Source of the DNA: Streptomyces cirratus
Lineage (GTDB): Bacteria > Actinomycetota > Actinomycetes > Streptomycetales > Streptomycetaceae
Assembly (NCBI RefSeq): GCF_014650775.1
Contig: NZ_BMVP01000017.1
Coordinates: 1 to 64,000, forward strand
Reading direction: 5' to 3'
DNA: 64,000 nt
The notes below the pieces were generated by a model. The model saw only the letters and a program-made list of their open reading frames with translations, searched no databases and had not been told where the DNA came from. Position 1 is the stretch's first letter. Each line of letters starts with the position of its first letter. The position numbers and the translations under genes were made by a program. This document shows positions 1-8,642 of the stretch, in pieces.

Positions 1-348
1 AGACCCCTACCCACCGCAGCCTGACCGCTCAACCCGGCGAACCTTCCCGGTCACAGCACTAGCACCGGAGCGGCTGCCGGACCGGGTGCCGGCCCACCCG
101 TAACTCCGGTGGACACGGGGCCCGGACGGCCGGACGATGGAATCACCTCGTGAAGGTGCCCCGGGCCGCCCCTGCGGGCGGGGCCCACGAGGCGCGGGGC
201 CCGTGTGAGGGGCCACCGCTCCGGGAGGCCCGCGGGCCCCCGTTCCTGCCGGGCCCGGCACGCGCCGCACGCTGATCGCCGCGTGGTGCCCGCTCGGCCG
301 TCGCGTGGTCCCCGCTCGGCCGCCTTGTCTCCGAGAGAAGGACGAACA
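1..348. other. Gene-poor left edge
   Basis: No convincing gene is visible here. Open frames on both strands are Arg/Pro/Gly-rich translations of very high-GC DNA with no domain or ribosome-binding site. The right end must hold the promoter and leader of the secreted-protein gene that follows; an AGAAGGA-like ribosome-binding site lies just before its ATG. Confidence 0.5.
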
Positions 349-876
349 ATGAACCGACGTGTACGACTGGCCGTACTGACGCCGCTGGCGGTGTCCTCAC
401 TGGCCTTCGGGTCGGTGTCGCTCCTGGCGGGTTCCGCGCAGGCGGCGGTGCCTTCCCTCACCTGCAGCGTGAAGCAGACCCCGACGAGTCCGGGCCACTA
501 CGACGTCAACGTCAAGGGCGCGCAACCCGGAGTGGAGGTGGTCGTCGAGGGCGGCTCCGCCACCCACAGCTTCACCTCCAGCGGCAACGCCAACGACAAC
601 GGTGAGTTCAACTCCACCAGCGGCTTCATCCCGGCCGGCAAGGTGACCGCCTCTTCGGGCGGCGACAAGGCCACCTGCGGCACGGTCAAGGAAGCCGAAC
701 AGCAGGACGCGCAGGCCCAGTACTCCAAGGGCTTCAGGAAGGGCTTCGACGACACGAAGACCACCTGCAAGGCGGTGGGCGAGCAGAAGCAGAACAACCT
801 CACCCAGCTCGACCCGAATTACGAGAAGGGCTACAACGCGGGCGCGAAGGCCGCACTGGAGAGCAAGTTCTGCTGA
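349..876 (+). CDS. Small secreted protein with paired YxxG motifs
   Basis: Product of 175 residues, family not recognised. A Sec-type signal peptide covers about residues 1-32 (MNRRVRLAVL start, hydrophobic core, AQA-A cleavage). The mature part has four Cys residues, one of them the last residue, which could form two disulfides outside the cell. An N-terminal beta-rich half (about 35-105) is followed by a polar half with two similar motifs, QYSKGFRKGF and NYEKGYNAG. The ATG is preceded by AGAAGGACGAAC; the longer in-frame start at 205 lacks a ribosome-binding site and would bury the signal peptide. A hairpin follows about 40 bases after the stop. Extracellular location is likely; function unknown. 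Confidence 0.8.
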   Translation: MNRRVRLAVLTPLAVSSLAFGSVSLLAGSAQAAVPSLTCSVKQTPTSPGHYDVNVKGAQPGVEVVVEGGSATHSFTSSGNANDNGEFNSTSGFIPAGKVTASSGGDKATCGTVKEAEQQDAQAQYSKGFRKGFDDTKTTCKAVGEQKQNNLTQLDPNYEKGYNAGAKAALESKFC

Positions 877-916
877 CGCCGCCCGGCCGCCGGGCATCGC
901 ACCCGCGCAAGTAACG

Positions 917-939
917 GGGGTTGACGAGCCGTCAACCCC
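917..939 (+). terminator. Hairpin after the secreted-protein gene
   Basis: A perfect 10-bp stem (GGGGTTGACG / CGTCAACCCC) closes a 3-base loop, about 40 bases past the stop codon. There is no T tract, as is common in high-GC actinobacteria. It could act in both directions; the neighbouring cutC converges on it. Confidence 0.6.
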
Positions 940-1109
940 GGTGCGCGACGGCCCTGCGGCACCCGGCGCCCCGACCGACCGACCGCTCCGCAAGCCCCGC
1001 CCGGGCCGTCCCGTTCCCGCAGGGCCCGGCCGGGCTCGCCTCCGTCGAGAGGCCCCGGCCGGCCCCCGCCCCGGAGGCACCGAAGGCACCCGCACCCGCG
1101 CCCGCGGCG

Positions 1110-1799
1110 CTACGCGTCCAGCACCGTCCGCCACTCGGCCACCGCGGTCGCCGTCACCGGGCCCGACCAGCCCGTCGGGCGGGCCGCGCCGCCGATGTGG
1201 AAGGCGTTGATGCCCGCCTCCCGCAGCGCCGGGAGGTGGTCCAGCGCCAGGCCGCCGCCGACGAGGATCCGCGCCCCGTAACCCGGTTCGCCCCGTCGCG
1301 CCGCCTCCGCCACCAGGACCGGCAGCCCCTCGTCCACCCCCGCCGCCGACCCGGCCGTCAGGAACGTGTCCAGTCCCGGCAGGCCGGCGAGGGCCTTGCG
1401 GGCCTGGTCCCGGTCGGCCGCCCGGTCGATGGCCCGGTGGAAGGTCCAGTGGCAGCCGCCCAGCTCCGCGACCACCGCCTCGACGGCGGCGAGGTCCGGC
1501 TCGCCGTCCGGGTTCAGGAAGCCGAGGACGAACTCCCGCGCGCCCTCCGCCCGCAGCTCCCGCGCCTGCGCGACGAGGAGGTCGACCCGGCCAGCGGCGA
1601 ACCCGTCCGTCCGGCGGAGCATCACGCGCAGCGGGATGTCGACCGCCGCCCGGATCGCCGCGAAGGTCTCGCGCGGCGGGGTGAGCCCGTCGGCGGCCAT
1701 GTCGGTGACCAGTTCGAGTCGGTCCGCCCCACCGGCCTGGGCCGCGACCGCGTCCTCCACGTCGAGGGCGATCACCTCCAGGAGCGCACGGTTGCTCAT
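1110..1799 (-). CDS. cutC: CutC family protein
   Basis: 229 residues, full length for the CutC TIM-barrel family. Recognisable stretches are GGADRLEL (about 23-30), FVLGFLNPDG (about 90-99), WTFHRAID (about 118-125) and ILVGGGL (about 178). Family members were first linked to copper tolerance and bind Cu(I) in some bacteria, but the biochemical role is disputed. It is transcribed alone, away from the HD-domain gene. A DasR-like site lies 25-40 bases upstream of its ATG, which would place it with amino-sugar genes rather than copper genes. No metal-responsive operator was noticed. Confidence 0.88.
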   Translation of the reverse strand: MSNRALLEVIALDVEDAVAAQAGGADRLELVTDMAADGLTPPRETFAAIRAAVDIPLRVMLRRTDGFAAGRVDLLVAQARELRAEGAREFVLGFLNPDGEPDLAAVEAVVAELGGCHWTFHRAIDRAADRDQARKALAGLPGLDTFLTAGSAAGVDEGLPVLVAEAARRGEPGYGARILVGGGLALDHLPALREAGINAFHIGGAARPTGWSGPVTATAVAEWRTVLDA

Positions 1800-1823
1800 T
1801 CGATCGATCCCATCCTCGGAAAA

Positions 1824-1839
1824 ATAGGTCTAGTCCAAT
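1824..1839 (-). promoter_or_regulatory. Candidate DasR (dre) site upstream of cutC
   Basis: ATAGGTCTAGTCCAAT matches 12 of 16 positions of the DasR consensus ACTGGTCTAGACCACT, including nine of ten core bases. It sits 25-40 bases before the cutC start, where a repressor would block transcription. It stands out in an AT-richer patch of the intergenic region. The match was counted by eye; binding is inferred. Confidence 0.6.
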
Positions 1840-1914
1840 CTCAGAATACGGGCCCGCGCCCACCCACCACCAGCACCACGACCGGCACCGCCACGCCACC
1901 CCCACAATGTGCCC

Positions 1915-2556
1915 ATGACCACAGACCTCCGCGACCGCTGGCAGGCCACCACCGCCGCCGCCGGCGCCGCCCCCGGGCTCGACGCCACGCCCTACGCCGA
2001 CCGCCTCCTCGCCGCCTGGGCGGAGCCGCAGCGCCGGTACCACACCACCGCGCACCTGGCCGACGTACTCGCACGCATCGACGTACTCGCGCCGCACGCG
2101 CAGGACCCCGCCGCCGTCGAGCTCGCGGCCTGGTTCCACGACGCCGTCTACCGGCCCGACCGGTCCGAGAACGAAGAGCGCAGCGCCGCCCTCGCCGAGC
2201 GCGCCCTGCCCGAACTGGGCATCGACCCGGCCCGCACCGCCGAGGTCGCCCGGCTGGTCCGCCTCACCGTCACCCACGACCCCGCGGCCGGTGACACCAA
2301 CGGCGAGGTGCTCTGCGACGCCGACCTCGCCGTCCTCGCCGGGTCCCCGGACGCCTACGCCGCCTACGTCACCGCCGTCCGCGCCGAGTACGGCTTCGTC
2401 CCCGACGACGCCTTCCGCGACGGCCGCGCCGCCGTACTGCGCCAGCTGCTCGGCCTGCCCCGGCTCTTCCGCACCCCCTACGGCACCGCCCACTGGGAGG
2501 CCACGGCCCGCCGCAACCTGGCCGCCGAGCTGGCCACCCTGACGGACGCGACCTGA
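1915..2556 (+). CDS. HD-domain metal-dependent phosphohydrolase-like protein
   Basis: 213 residues. The pattern H43...H47 (RRYHTTAHLADV), then H75-D76 (AWFHDAVY) and a later Asp in CDADLAV (about 134-140), fits the HD superfamily of metal-dependent phosphohydrolases, in the predicted group often annotated as HD-domain N-methyl-D-aspartate-receptor-like proteins. The substrate cannot be told. A GTG two codons earlier (1909) is an alternative start; neither has a clear ribosome-binding site, so the transcript may be leaderless. An efflux gene follows after 21 bases and may be co-transcribed. Confidence 0.75.
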   Translation: MTTDLRDRWQATTAAAGAAPGLDATPYADRLLAAWAEPQRRYHTTAHLADVLARIDVLAPHAQDPAAVELAAWFHDAVYRPDRSENEERSAALAERALPELGIDPARTAEVARLVRLTVTHDPAAGDTNGEVLCDADLAVLAGSPDAYAAYVTAVRAEYGFVPDDAFRDGRAAVLRQLLGLPRLFRTPYGTAHWEATARRNLAAELATLTDAT

Positions 2557-2577
2557 CAAATCCGGCAGGGACCGGGA

Positions 2578-3849
2578 ATGCGTCACCGTTGTGGCTGGTT
2601 TGTGCACTACATGCCCGCAGCCCCCGAACGCTCCCGCATGCCCGTCGCCGTCTACGTCCTCGGCCTGTCCGTCTTCGCCCTCGGCACCAGCGAATTCATG
2701 CTCTCCGGGCTCCTGCCGCCCATCGCCGAGGACATGGGCGTCACCATCCCGCAGGCCGGCCTGCTGATATCGGCCTTCGCGATCGGCATGGTCGTCGGGG
2801 CGCCACTGCTGGCCGTCGCGACCCTGCGCCTGCCGCGCCGCACGACCCTCGTGGGCCTGATCTCCCTCTTCGGCCTCGGGCAGGTGGCGGGCGCGCTGGC
2901 CCCCTCGTACGAGCTGCTCTTCGCCTCCCGCGTGGTCTCCGCGCTCGCCTGCGCCGGGTTCTGGGCGGTCGGCGCGGCCGTCGCCATCGCCATGGTCGAC
3001 AAGGACCAGCGCGCCCGGGCGATGTCCGTCATGATCGGCGGACTGTCGATCGCCAACGTCCTCGGCGTGCCCGCCGGGGCCTTCCTCGGCGAGCAGCTCG
3101 GCTGGCGCTCGGCGTTCTGGGCCGTCGGCGCGGCCTCCGCCGTCGCCCTCGCCGGGATCCTGGCGCTGATCCCGCGCATCCCGCTGCCCGCCGAGAAGCC
3201 CCGGCTGCGCAGGGAGCTGCGGATCTACCGGGACCGCCAGGTGTGGCTGTCGGTCGGAGTCACCTCGCTCGCCGCGGGCGGGGTCTTCTGCGCGTTCAGC
3301 TACCTGTCCCCGCTGCTCACGGACGTGGCCGGGCTGGACTCCGGCTGGGTGCCGTGGATCCTGGGCCTGTTCGGGGTGGGCGCGCTCGTCGGTACGACCA
3401 TCGGCGGGCGGGTCGCTGACGCGCACCTGTTCGGGGTGCTGCTGTGGGGCATCGCCGCCTCGACGGTGTTCCTCGTCTCGCTGGCCCTGCTCGCGTCCTT
3501 CGCGGTGGCGGCGGTGGCGCTGTCGTTCCTGATCGGCCTCTCGGCCTTCTTCACCGCCCCGGCGCTGAACGCCCGGCTGTTCAACGTCGCCGGGGCCGCC
3601 CCCACCCTCGCGGGCGCCACGACCACGGCCGCGTTCAACCTGGGCAACACCGGCGGCCCCTGGCTCGGCGGCACCGTCATCGACGCCGGTTTCGGCTTCG
3701 CCGCCACCGCCTGGGCGGGCGCCGCGATGACGGTCACCGCCCTCGCCCTGACCGCCCTCGCCCGGCGTCTCGACCGCCCCACGCGCTCCCGCGTCCTGGC
3801 CTCCTCCACGCCCCGCCCGGCCCCCGCCGACGCCCTGACCAGGGGCTGA
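2578..3849 (+). CDS. MFS efflux transporter, Cmx/CmrA-like
   Basis: About 400-423 residues with 12 predicted membrane helices. The start of the first helix, VLGLSVFALGTSEFMLSGLLP, is the hallmark of the DHA1 drug-efflux branch containing the chloramphenicol exporters Cmx/CmrA and the arabinose/AraJ type. Charged loop 2-3 (LRLPRRTT) and a helix-5 motif-C-like region (GVPAGAFLGEQLGWR) are also present. The start is uncertain: ATG 2578 has a weak AGGGA ribosome-binding site, while ATG 2638 (MPVAVYVLGL) gives the usual family N-terminus and 403 residues. Chloramphenicol specificity is plausible but cannot be read from sequence. Confidence 0.82.
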   Translation: MRHRCGWFVHYMPAAPERSRMPVAVYVLGLSVFALGTSEFMLSGLLPPIAEDMGVTIPQAGLLISAFAIGMVVGAPLLAVATLRLPRRTTLVGLISLFGLGQVAGALAPSYELLFASRVVSALACAGFWAVGAAVAIAMVDKDQRARAMSVMIGGLSIANVLGVPAGAFLGEQLGWRSAFWAVGAASAVALAGILALIPRIPLPAEKPRLRRELRIYRDRQVWLSVGVTSLAAGGVFCAFSYLSPLLTDVAGLDSGWVPWILGLFGVGALVGTTIGGRVADAHLFGVLLWGIAASTVFLVSLALLASFAVAAVALSFLIGLSAFFTAPALNARLFNVAGAAPTLAGATTTAAFNLGNTGGPWLGGTVIDAGFGFAATAWAGAAMTVTALALTALARRLDRPTRSRVLASSTPRPAPADALTRG

Positions 3850-3906
3850 GCAGGCGGCAGGCAGGCCCGAGAGGCGGGGCGGGCAGGGCGGGCGGGGCAG
3901 GACCGC

Positions 3907-4173
3907 TCAGACCGTGCGCCCCTTCGGGCGGCGCAGGCCCGCTTCCGTGATCCGGCGGACGAGCTCCTTGCTGCCCACCTCCACCGCACCCGCCGCCACC
4001 GCGTCCGCGTACCGGTACGACGGCACGTCGTAGTGGTCCCGCTCGAACGCCCGCGGCGGGCAGCCGATCGACGCCGCGAAGGCGTGCAACTCCTCGTACG
4101 AGACGTCGCTGACCAGGTGCGACCACATCCGGCCGTGACCCGGCCAGGTCGGCGGGTCTATGTACACCGTCAC
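3907..4173 (-). CDS. DUF4031 family protein
   Basis: 88 residues beginning VTVYIDPPTWPGHGRMWSHL, with a conserved HAFAASIGCPPRAFERDHYD segment. This is the small DUF4031 family, which has no assigned activity; the His/Asp/Tyr-rich core could be a metal or nucleotide site. The start is GTG at 4171-4173, preceded on the coding strand by GGCGGTGAGC. It begins 7 bases after the stop of the upstream hypothetical gene, so the two are almost surely one operon. Confidence 0.78.
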   Translation of the reverse strand: MTVYIDPPTWPGHGRMWSHLVSDVSYEELHAFAASIGCPPRAFERDHYDVPSYRYADAVAAGAVEVGSKELVRRITEAGLRRPKGRTV

Positions 4174-4180
4174 CCGTCGC

Positions 4181-4555
4181 TCACCGCCGGCCGAAGACGG
4201 GGCCGAGTCCGCCCACCGCCGCCACCCGCACGCCCGCCTCCGAGCACACCCAGTGCGGATCCGGCCCGAGCTCCGGCTCGACGTCCAGGGAATGCGGATC
4301 GCCGTGCGCGCACACCGGGCACAGCGGCCACCGCCCGTACTTCTCCAGCAGCGCGTCCTGCACGTCCTGCGCGACGAGTCCGGCGAGGTAGTCGACCCCC
4401 TCCGGCCACTGCTCCACCCACCACCGGCGGTGCGTGACCGAGTCCTCCACGAGGGACACGACATCGGCCTCGGCGACCTCGCCCGCGACGAGATCGGCGA
4501 GTACAAGGGCGCGGGCGGCGTGCAGCGCCTGCTCAAGGGGGGTCGCGTGGTCCAT
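4181..4555 (-). CDS. Hypothetical protein with possible zinc-binding cluster
   Basis: 124 residues from ATG 4555 (MDHATPLEQALHAAR). The N-terminal half is helical and acidic. The C-terminal half has CPVCAHGDPHS followed about 20 residues later by HWVCSEAG, a spacing that could bind one metal ion. A longer in-frame start at 4648 would add 31 low-complexity residues across a region without a ribosome-binding site, so it was not used. It is the first gene of a pair with the DUF4031 gene. Family not recognised. Confidence 0.68.
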   Translation of the reverse strand: MDHATPLEQALHAARALVLADLVAGEVAEADVVSLVEDSVTHRRWWVEQWPEGVDYLAGLVAQDVQDALLEKYGRWPLCPVCAHGDPHSLDVEPELGPDPHWVCSEAGVRVAAVGGLGPVFGRR

Positions 4556-4715
4556 GGGCCCATTGTGAACCCGTACGGGCGAGTACGGGGAAAGCCGATG
4601 CGTCTTCACCCGCGGGCCCCGCCCCGGGCATGGCGCCTTGACCCCCACCCCGGACGAAAATACGGTGCCGACCTCAGCCCCCGACGCGAGACGCCCCCAG
4701 CGCTAGGACCCGCCC

Positions 4716-5639
4716 ATGACCGCCCACGCGGAACTGCGTGCCCAGCTCGACGCCCTCACCACCGAGGCCTTCCGCCCCGACCTCGCCGAGATCGACCGGC
4801 TGCCCACCCTCGACATCGTCCGCCTCATGAACGCCGAGGACGCCACCGTCCCGGCCGCCGTCGCGGACCGGCTCCCGCAGATCGCCGCGGCCGTCGACGC
4901 GATCGCCGCCCGCATGGCCCGCGGCGGCCGGCTCGTCTACGCGGGCGCCGGCACCGCCGGCCGCATGGGCGTGCTCGACGCCAGCGAATGCCCGCCGACC
5001 TTCAACACCGACCCACGCCAGGTCGTCGGCCTGATCGCGGGCGGCCCCACCGCCATGGTCAAGGCCGTCGAAGGCGCCGAGGACTCCACCGCCCTCGCCG
5101 CCGACGACCTCACCGCACTCGGCCTCACCGCCACCGACACCGTCATCGGCGTCTCCGCCTCCGGCCGCACCCCGTACGCGATCGGCGCCGTCGAGTTCGC
5201 CCGTACCCGCGGCGCGCTCACCGTCGGGCTGTCCTGCAACGCCGGCTCCGCGCTCGCCGCAGCCGCCGAGCACGGCATCGAAGTCGTCGTCGGCCCCGAA
5301 TTCCTCACCGGATCCACCCGGTTGAAGGCCGGGACCGCGCAGAAGCTGGTACTGAACCTCATCTCGACCGTCACCATGATCCGCCTCGGCAAGACGTACG
5401 GGAACCTGATGGTCGACGTCCGCGCCACCAACGACAAGCTGCGCGCCCGCTCCCGGCGCATCGTCGCGCTCGCCACCGGCGCCCCGGACGACGAGATCGA
5501 GGCCGCGCTCGCCGCGACCGGCGGCGAGGTCAAGAACGCCGTCCTCGTCATCCTCGGCGGAGTCGACGGCCCCACCGCCGCCGCCCTCCTCGCGGACACG
5601 GACGGCCACCTGCGCGCGGCCCTCACCCGGACGCACTGA
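4716..5639 (+). CDS. murQ: N-acetylmuramic acid 6-phosphate etherase
   Basis: 307 residues, normal MurQ length. The enzyme cleaves the lactyl ether of MurNAc-6-phosphate to give GlcNAc-6-phosphate and D-lactate, feeding cell-wall sugar into NagA-dependent catabolism. The SIS-domain signature AGAGTAGRMGVLDASECPPT lies at about residues 76-95. The conserved block TGSTRLKAGTAQKLVLNL lies at about 196-213, followed by NLMVDVRATNDKL. ATG 4716 has an upstream AGGA. The EIIBC permease gene begins 52 bases later on the same strand, which supports MurNAc as the transported sugar. Confidence 0.95.
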   Translation: MTAHAELRAQLDALTTEAFRPDLAEIDRLPTLDIVRLMNAEDATVPAAVADRLPQIAAAVDAIAARMARGGRLVYAGAGTAGRMGVLDASECPPTFNTDPRQVVGLIAGGPTAMVKAVEGAEDSTALAADDLTALGLTATDTVIGVSASGRTPYAIGAVEFARTRGALTVGLSCNAGSALAAAAEHGIEVVVGPEFLTGSTRLKAGTAQKLVLNLISTVTMIRLGKTYGNLMVDVRATNDKLRARSRRIVALATGAPDDEIEAALAATGGEVKNAVLVILGGVDGPTAAALLADTDGHLRAALTRTH

Positions 5640-5691
5640 TCCCCACCGACCGGCAGCCGCCCACCCGACCAGCAGCGAGGCGATCCCACCC

Positions 5692-7173
5692 ATGTCCCCC
5701 GACACGCACCGCGCCACGGCCGCCGCGATCCTCCCCCTGGTCGGCGGCCCGGACAACGTCACCTCCGTCGCGCACTGCATGACCCGGCTGCGCATCGGCC
5801 TGCGCGACCGCGCCCTCGTCCAGGACGAGGCGCTCAAGGCCGTCCCCGCCGTCCTCGGGGTCGTGGACGACGACACCTACCAGATCGTGCTCGGACCGGG
5901 CGCCGTCGCCCGCGTGACGCCCGAGTTCGAGGCGCTGGTGCGCGAGGCGCCCCCCGCACGGACCGCGCCCCCCGCCCGCCCCGCCACGGCCGGGGCCCTC
6001 CTGGAACGCGGTACAGCGCTGAAAGAGGCCAGGAAGGCGCGCAACGCCACTCCCGTCAAACTGCTCCTGCGCCGCATCGCGAACATCTTCGTCCCGCTCA
6101 TCCCGGCCCTCATCGGCTGCGGCATCATCGCCGGGCTGAACGGCCTGCTCACCAACTCCGGCCTGCTGCCCGCCGTCGTCCCCGCCCTCGCCGCGATCGC
6201 GTCCGGCTTCATGTCCCTGATCGCCGTGTTCGTCGGCTACAACACCGCCAAGGAGTTCGGCGGCACACCCGTGCTCGGCGGCGCGGTCGCGGCGATCATC
6301 GTCTTCCCCGGCGTCGCGAAGATCGAGGCGTTCGGCCAGCACCTCGCGCCGGGGCAGGGCGGTGTGCTCGGAGCGCTAGCGGCCGCGCTGCTCGCCGTGT
6401 ACGTGGAGAGGTGGTGCCGGACCTGGGTCCCGCAGGCCGTGGACAACCTGGTCACGCCCACCCTCACCGTCCTCCTCCCCGGCCTGGTCACCCTCTTCGG
6501 GCTCATGTACCTGGCCGGTGAAGTCGCCGGGGGCATCGGCTGGTTCGCCGACCGGCTCCTCGCCACCGGCGGGGCGTTCGCCGGGCTGGTGCTGGGCGGC
6601 CTCTTCCTGCCGCTGGTCATGCTGGGCCTGCACCAGGCCCTGATCCCGATCCACACCACCCTCATCGAGCACTCCGGCTACACCGTGCTGCTGCCGATCC
6701 TCGCGATGGCGGGCGCGGGCCAGGTCGGTGCGGCCATCGCGGTCTACTACCGCCTCCCGCGCAACCGGTCGCTGCGCACCACCATCAAGTCGGCGCTCCC
6801 GGCCGGTTTCCTGGGCGTCGGGGAACCGCTGATCTACGGGGTCTCCCTGCCGCTGGGCCGCCCCTTCGTCACCGCCTGCGTCGGCGGGGCGGCGGGCGGC
6901 GCGTTCGTCGGCCTCTTCAACCAGCTGGGCGCCGGCTTCGGCTCAACGGCCATCGGCCCCTCCGGCTGGGCCCTGTTCCCGCTCCTGGACGGCCCGACGG
7001 GTCTCGGCCCGGCCATCGCCGTCTACGCGGGCGGCCTGTCGGTCGGCTACGCGGTCGGCTTCGCCGCCACCTACTTCTTCGGCTTCACGCCGCAGATGCT
7101 GACGGACCTCAACACCGACCCCGGCCCGTCCCCCACCCTGACACCCCCCTCCCCCGAACCGGCCCCGGCTTGA
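5692..7173 (+). CDS. PTS EIIBC permease, probable MurNAc (MurP-like)
   Basis: 493 residues. The EIIB domain (about 1-85) carries the phosphorylated Cys in HCMTRLRIGL (C29). A Pro/Ala linker leads to an EIIC domain (about 120-475) with around ten membrane helices, including the conserved GxGEPLIYG region (LGVGEPLIYGVSLPLGRP). No EIIA domain is fused, as in MurP, which borrows EIIA-Crr. Pairing with murQ makes MurNAc or a MurNAc-containing sugar the best guess. Other members of the glucose/sucrose EIIBC group transport GlcNAc or disaccharides. The C-terminus is a Pro-rich tail. No RpiR-type MurR regulator lies next to it. Confidence 0.85.
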   Translation: MSPDTHRATAAAILPLVGGPDNVTSVAHCMTRLRIGLRDRALVQDEALKAVPAVLGVVDDDTYQIVLGPGAVARVTPEFEALVREAPPARTAPPARPATAGALLERGTALKEARKARNATPVKLLLRRIANIFVPLIPALIGCGIIAGLNGLLTNSGLLPAVVPALAAIASGFMSLIAVFVGYNTAKEFGGTPVLGGAVAAIIVFPGVAKIEAFGQHLAPGQGGVLGALAAALLAVYVERWCRTWVPQAVDNLVTPTLTVLLPGLVTLFGLMYLAGEVAGGIGWFADRLLATGGAFAGLVLGGLFLPLVMLGLHQALIPIHTTLIEHSGYTVLLPILAMAGAGQVGAAIAVYYRLPRNRSLRTTIKSALPAGFLGVGEPLIYGVSLPLGRPFVTACVGGAAGGAFVGLFNQLGAGFGSTAIGPSGWALFPLLDGPTGLGPAIAVYAGGLSVGYAVGFAATYFFGFTPQMLTDLNTDPGPSPTLTPPSPEPAPA

Positions 7174-7218
7174 CCGGTTCTCCGGCCCGTACGAGGACGG
7201 CGTGCATAAGGTGATCGG

Positions 7219-7716
7219 ATGATCGAGATTCGTCGCGCCACGCCGTCCGACGGGGACGTGCTCGGGGAGATCCACGCCGCCTCGTGGGAAGCGGCGTACG
7301 CCCCCTTCTTCGAGGCGGAGTTCGCCTCCCGGGAGGTACGCGCCCGGCTCACCCGCTGGCACGCCCGGGTCGCCGACGACACGGCCACGATCCTCCTCGC
7401 CCGGCTCGACGGCCGCCCGCTCGCCATGTCCTCCTCCGGCCCGTCCGCGGACCGGCCCGCCCTCGCGGAGATCCACACCTTCTACGCCCACCCCGAGGCC
7501 TGGGGCACCGGCATCGCCGACGCCCTCATGACCGCGACGCTCCAGCGCCTGCACGACGACGGATACGGCGGCGCCCACCTCTGGACCCTGCGCGACACCC
7601 CCCGCTCCCGTCGCTTCTACGTGAAGTCCGGCTTCACCGAATCCGGTTCCGTGCGCACCCACGACTTCGGCGACGGAGCCCCCCTCGCCCAGGTCGAATA
7701 CCTCCGCCCCCGCTGA
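7219..7716 (+). CDS. GNAT family N-acetyltransferase
   Basis: 165 residues. The opening IEIRRATPSDGDVLGEIHAASW is a standard GNAT first strand and helix. The acetyl-CoA motif A is present as HPEAWGTGIADALM (about 92-105), and the C-terminal SRRFYVKSGFTESG is the usual motif B. The acceptor is unknown. The ATG follows AAGGTGATCGG. It lies 45 bases after the permease gene but has no obvious link to it. It converges on a hypothetical gene with almost no space between the stops. Confidence 0.85.
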   Translation: MIEIRRATPSDGDVLGEIHAASWEAAYAPFFEAEFASREVRARLTRWHARVADDTATILLARLDGRPLAMSSSGPSADRPALAEIHTFYAHPEAWGTGIADALMTATLQRLHDDGYGGAHLWTLRDTPRSRRFYVKSGFTESGSVRTHDFGDGAPLAQVEYLRPR

Positions 7717-8427
7717 TCAGGCCCCGCACCCCCCGGCGGCGGTGCGGAGGTAGGCCACCAGGTCCTCCACGTCGTAGCCCAGCTTCGGGCCGCGCTCCGC
7801 GGCCATCAGCAGCAGCTGGCCCACGATCTCCGCGCCCCAGCCGTCCGGGCCGTCCTGCGACCACTCCCACAGCTTCTCGATCCCGAGGCCCGTCATCAGC
7901 AGCCCGTACCCGGCCCGGATCTCCCCGCACAGCGGCGCCACCGCGTCGAGCAGCCGCGCCCCCGGCCGCTCGCAGCGGAGCCCGAAGCACCCGCCGAAGT
8001 CCTCGACCACGCACCCGGTCGGCGGGCACGCCTTGATCGCGTCATAGCGCCGGTCGTCGAACCCCGGGAACTCCCCGGCCGGGCTGTGCACCAGCGAGAA
8101 CCGCTGCCAGCCGGGCGGCGGAGGCGGCTGAGGCCGCCACGCCTTGAGGCCGAACGCCTCCTGCACCAACGCCGTCGCCTCGTCCGCCGTGTCGGCCGTC
8201 TCGCTCACCCTCCGCTTCCCGTCATCGCCGACAGCGGTCCACAGCCCGCTGCGCCCGTCCTGCGACACCCGTACCGAAAGGCCCATGCCCGCACGCTTCC
8301 ACCCGGCCCTCACCATTCCCTTCTCCAGCCAGCACAACTTCCACGCCAGCTCGAACTCCCATCCGCGCGCCGCCTCCGCCAGCCCCTTCAAGACCGCCTC
8401 GCACCGCGCCCGTTCGTCTCCCGTCAC
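7717..8427 (-). CDS. Hypothetical protein
   Basis: 236 residues, family not recognised. The first 100 residues are helical and amphipathic (GWEFELAWKLCWLEKGMVRAGW). After a run of prolines (RPQPPPPPGWQRF) comes a second domain with six Cys residues clustered around KACPPTGCVVEDFGGCFGLRCE. No signal peptide or membrane segment. Its ATG overlaps the stop of the upstream 72-residue gene by 4 bases (ATGA), so the two are translationally coupled. They face away from the XRE regulator gene. Confidence 0.65.
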   Translation of the reverse strand: MTGDERARCEAVLKGLAEAARGWEFELAWKLCWLEKGMVRAGWKRAGMGLSVRVSQDGRSGLWTAVGDDGKRRVSETADTADEATALVQEAFGLKAWRPQPPPPPGWQRFSLVHSPAGEFPGFDDRRYDAIKACPPTGCVVEDFGGCFGLRCERPGARLLDAVAPLCGEIRAGYGLLMTGLGIEKLWEWSQDGPDGWGAEIVGQLLLMAAERGPKLGYDVEDLVAYLRTAAGGCGA

Positions 8428-8642
8428 GGATGCGCCCGCTCGTGCAGCACGGCGGCCAGCCGTAGCGCGGTGTCCAGGTTGCAGCGCCCGAGGTCGACCA
8501 GGGGCAGCCCGTACGTCCCGGCGGCGGACACCCCGTCCACCCCCAGCGACGGGAAGACCACACCCACATCCCCGAGGGCCTCCTTCAACTGCCCCACGGC
8601 CTCCTCGGCCGCCAGCATCCGTTCCTTCGGCGAGAGCACCAT
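8424..8642 (-). CDS. Small hypothetical protein coupled to the next gene
   Basis: 72 residues (MVLSPKERMLAAEEAVGQLK start, ending HERAHP), soluble and mostly helical, no known domain seen. The ATG is preceded on the coding strand by AAAGGGACATGTC. The stop overlaps the following gene's start. The operon and the XRE/DUF397 operon diverge from a shared 113-base promoter region, suggesting that the XRE protein could control it. Confidence 0.6.
   Translation of the reverse strand: MVLSPKERMLAAEEAVGQLKEALGDVGVVFPSLGVDGVSAAGTYGLPLVDLGRCNLDTALRLAAVLHERAHP

Noticed and set aside
19..461. Minus-strand frames at the left edge as a gene running off the window
   Set aside because: Composition is Arg/Pro-rich and one frame overlaps the signal-peptide region of the secreted protein. 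There is no motif support.
397..3426. A 1009-codon minus-strand open frame across several plus-strand genes
   Set aside because: It is low-complexity Gly/Arg/Asp-rich sequence and overlaps genes with clear domains. Such antisense frames are expected in high-GC DNA.
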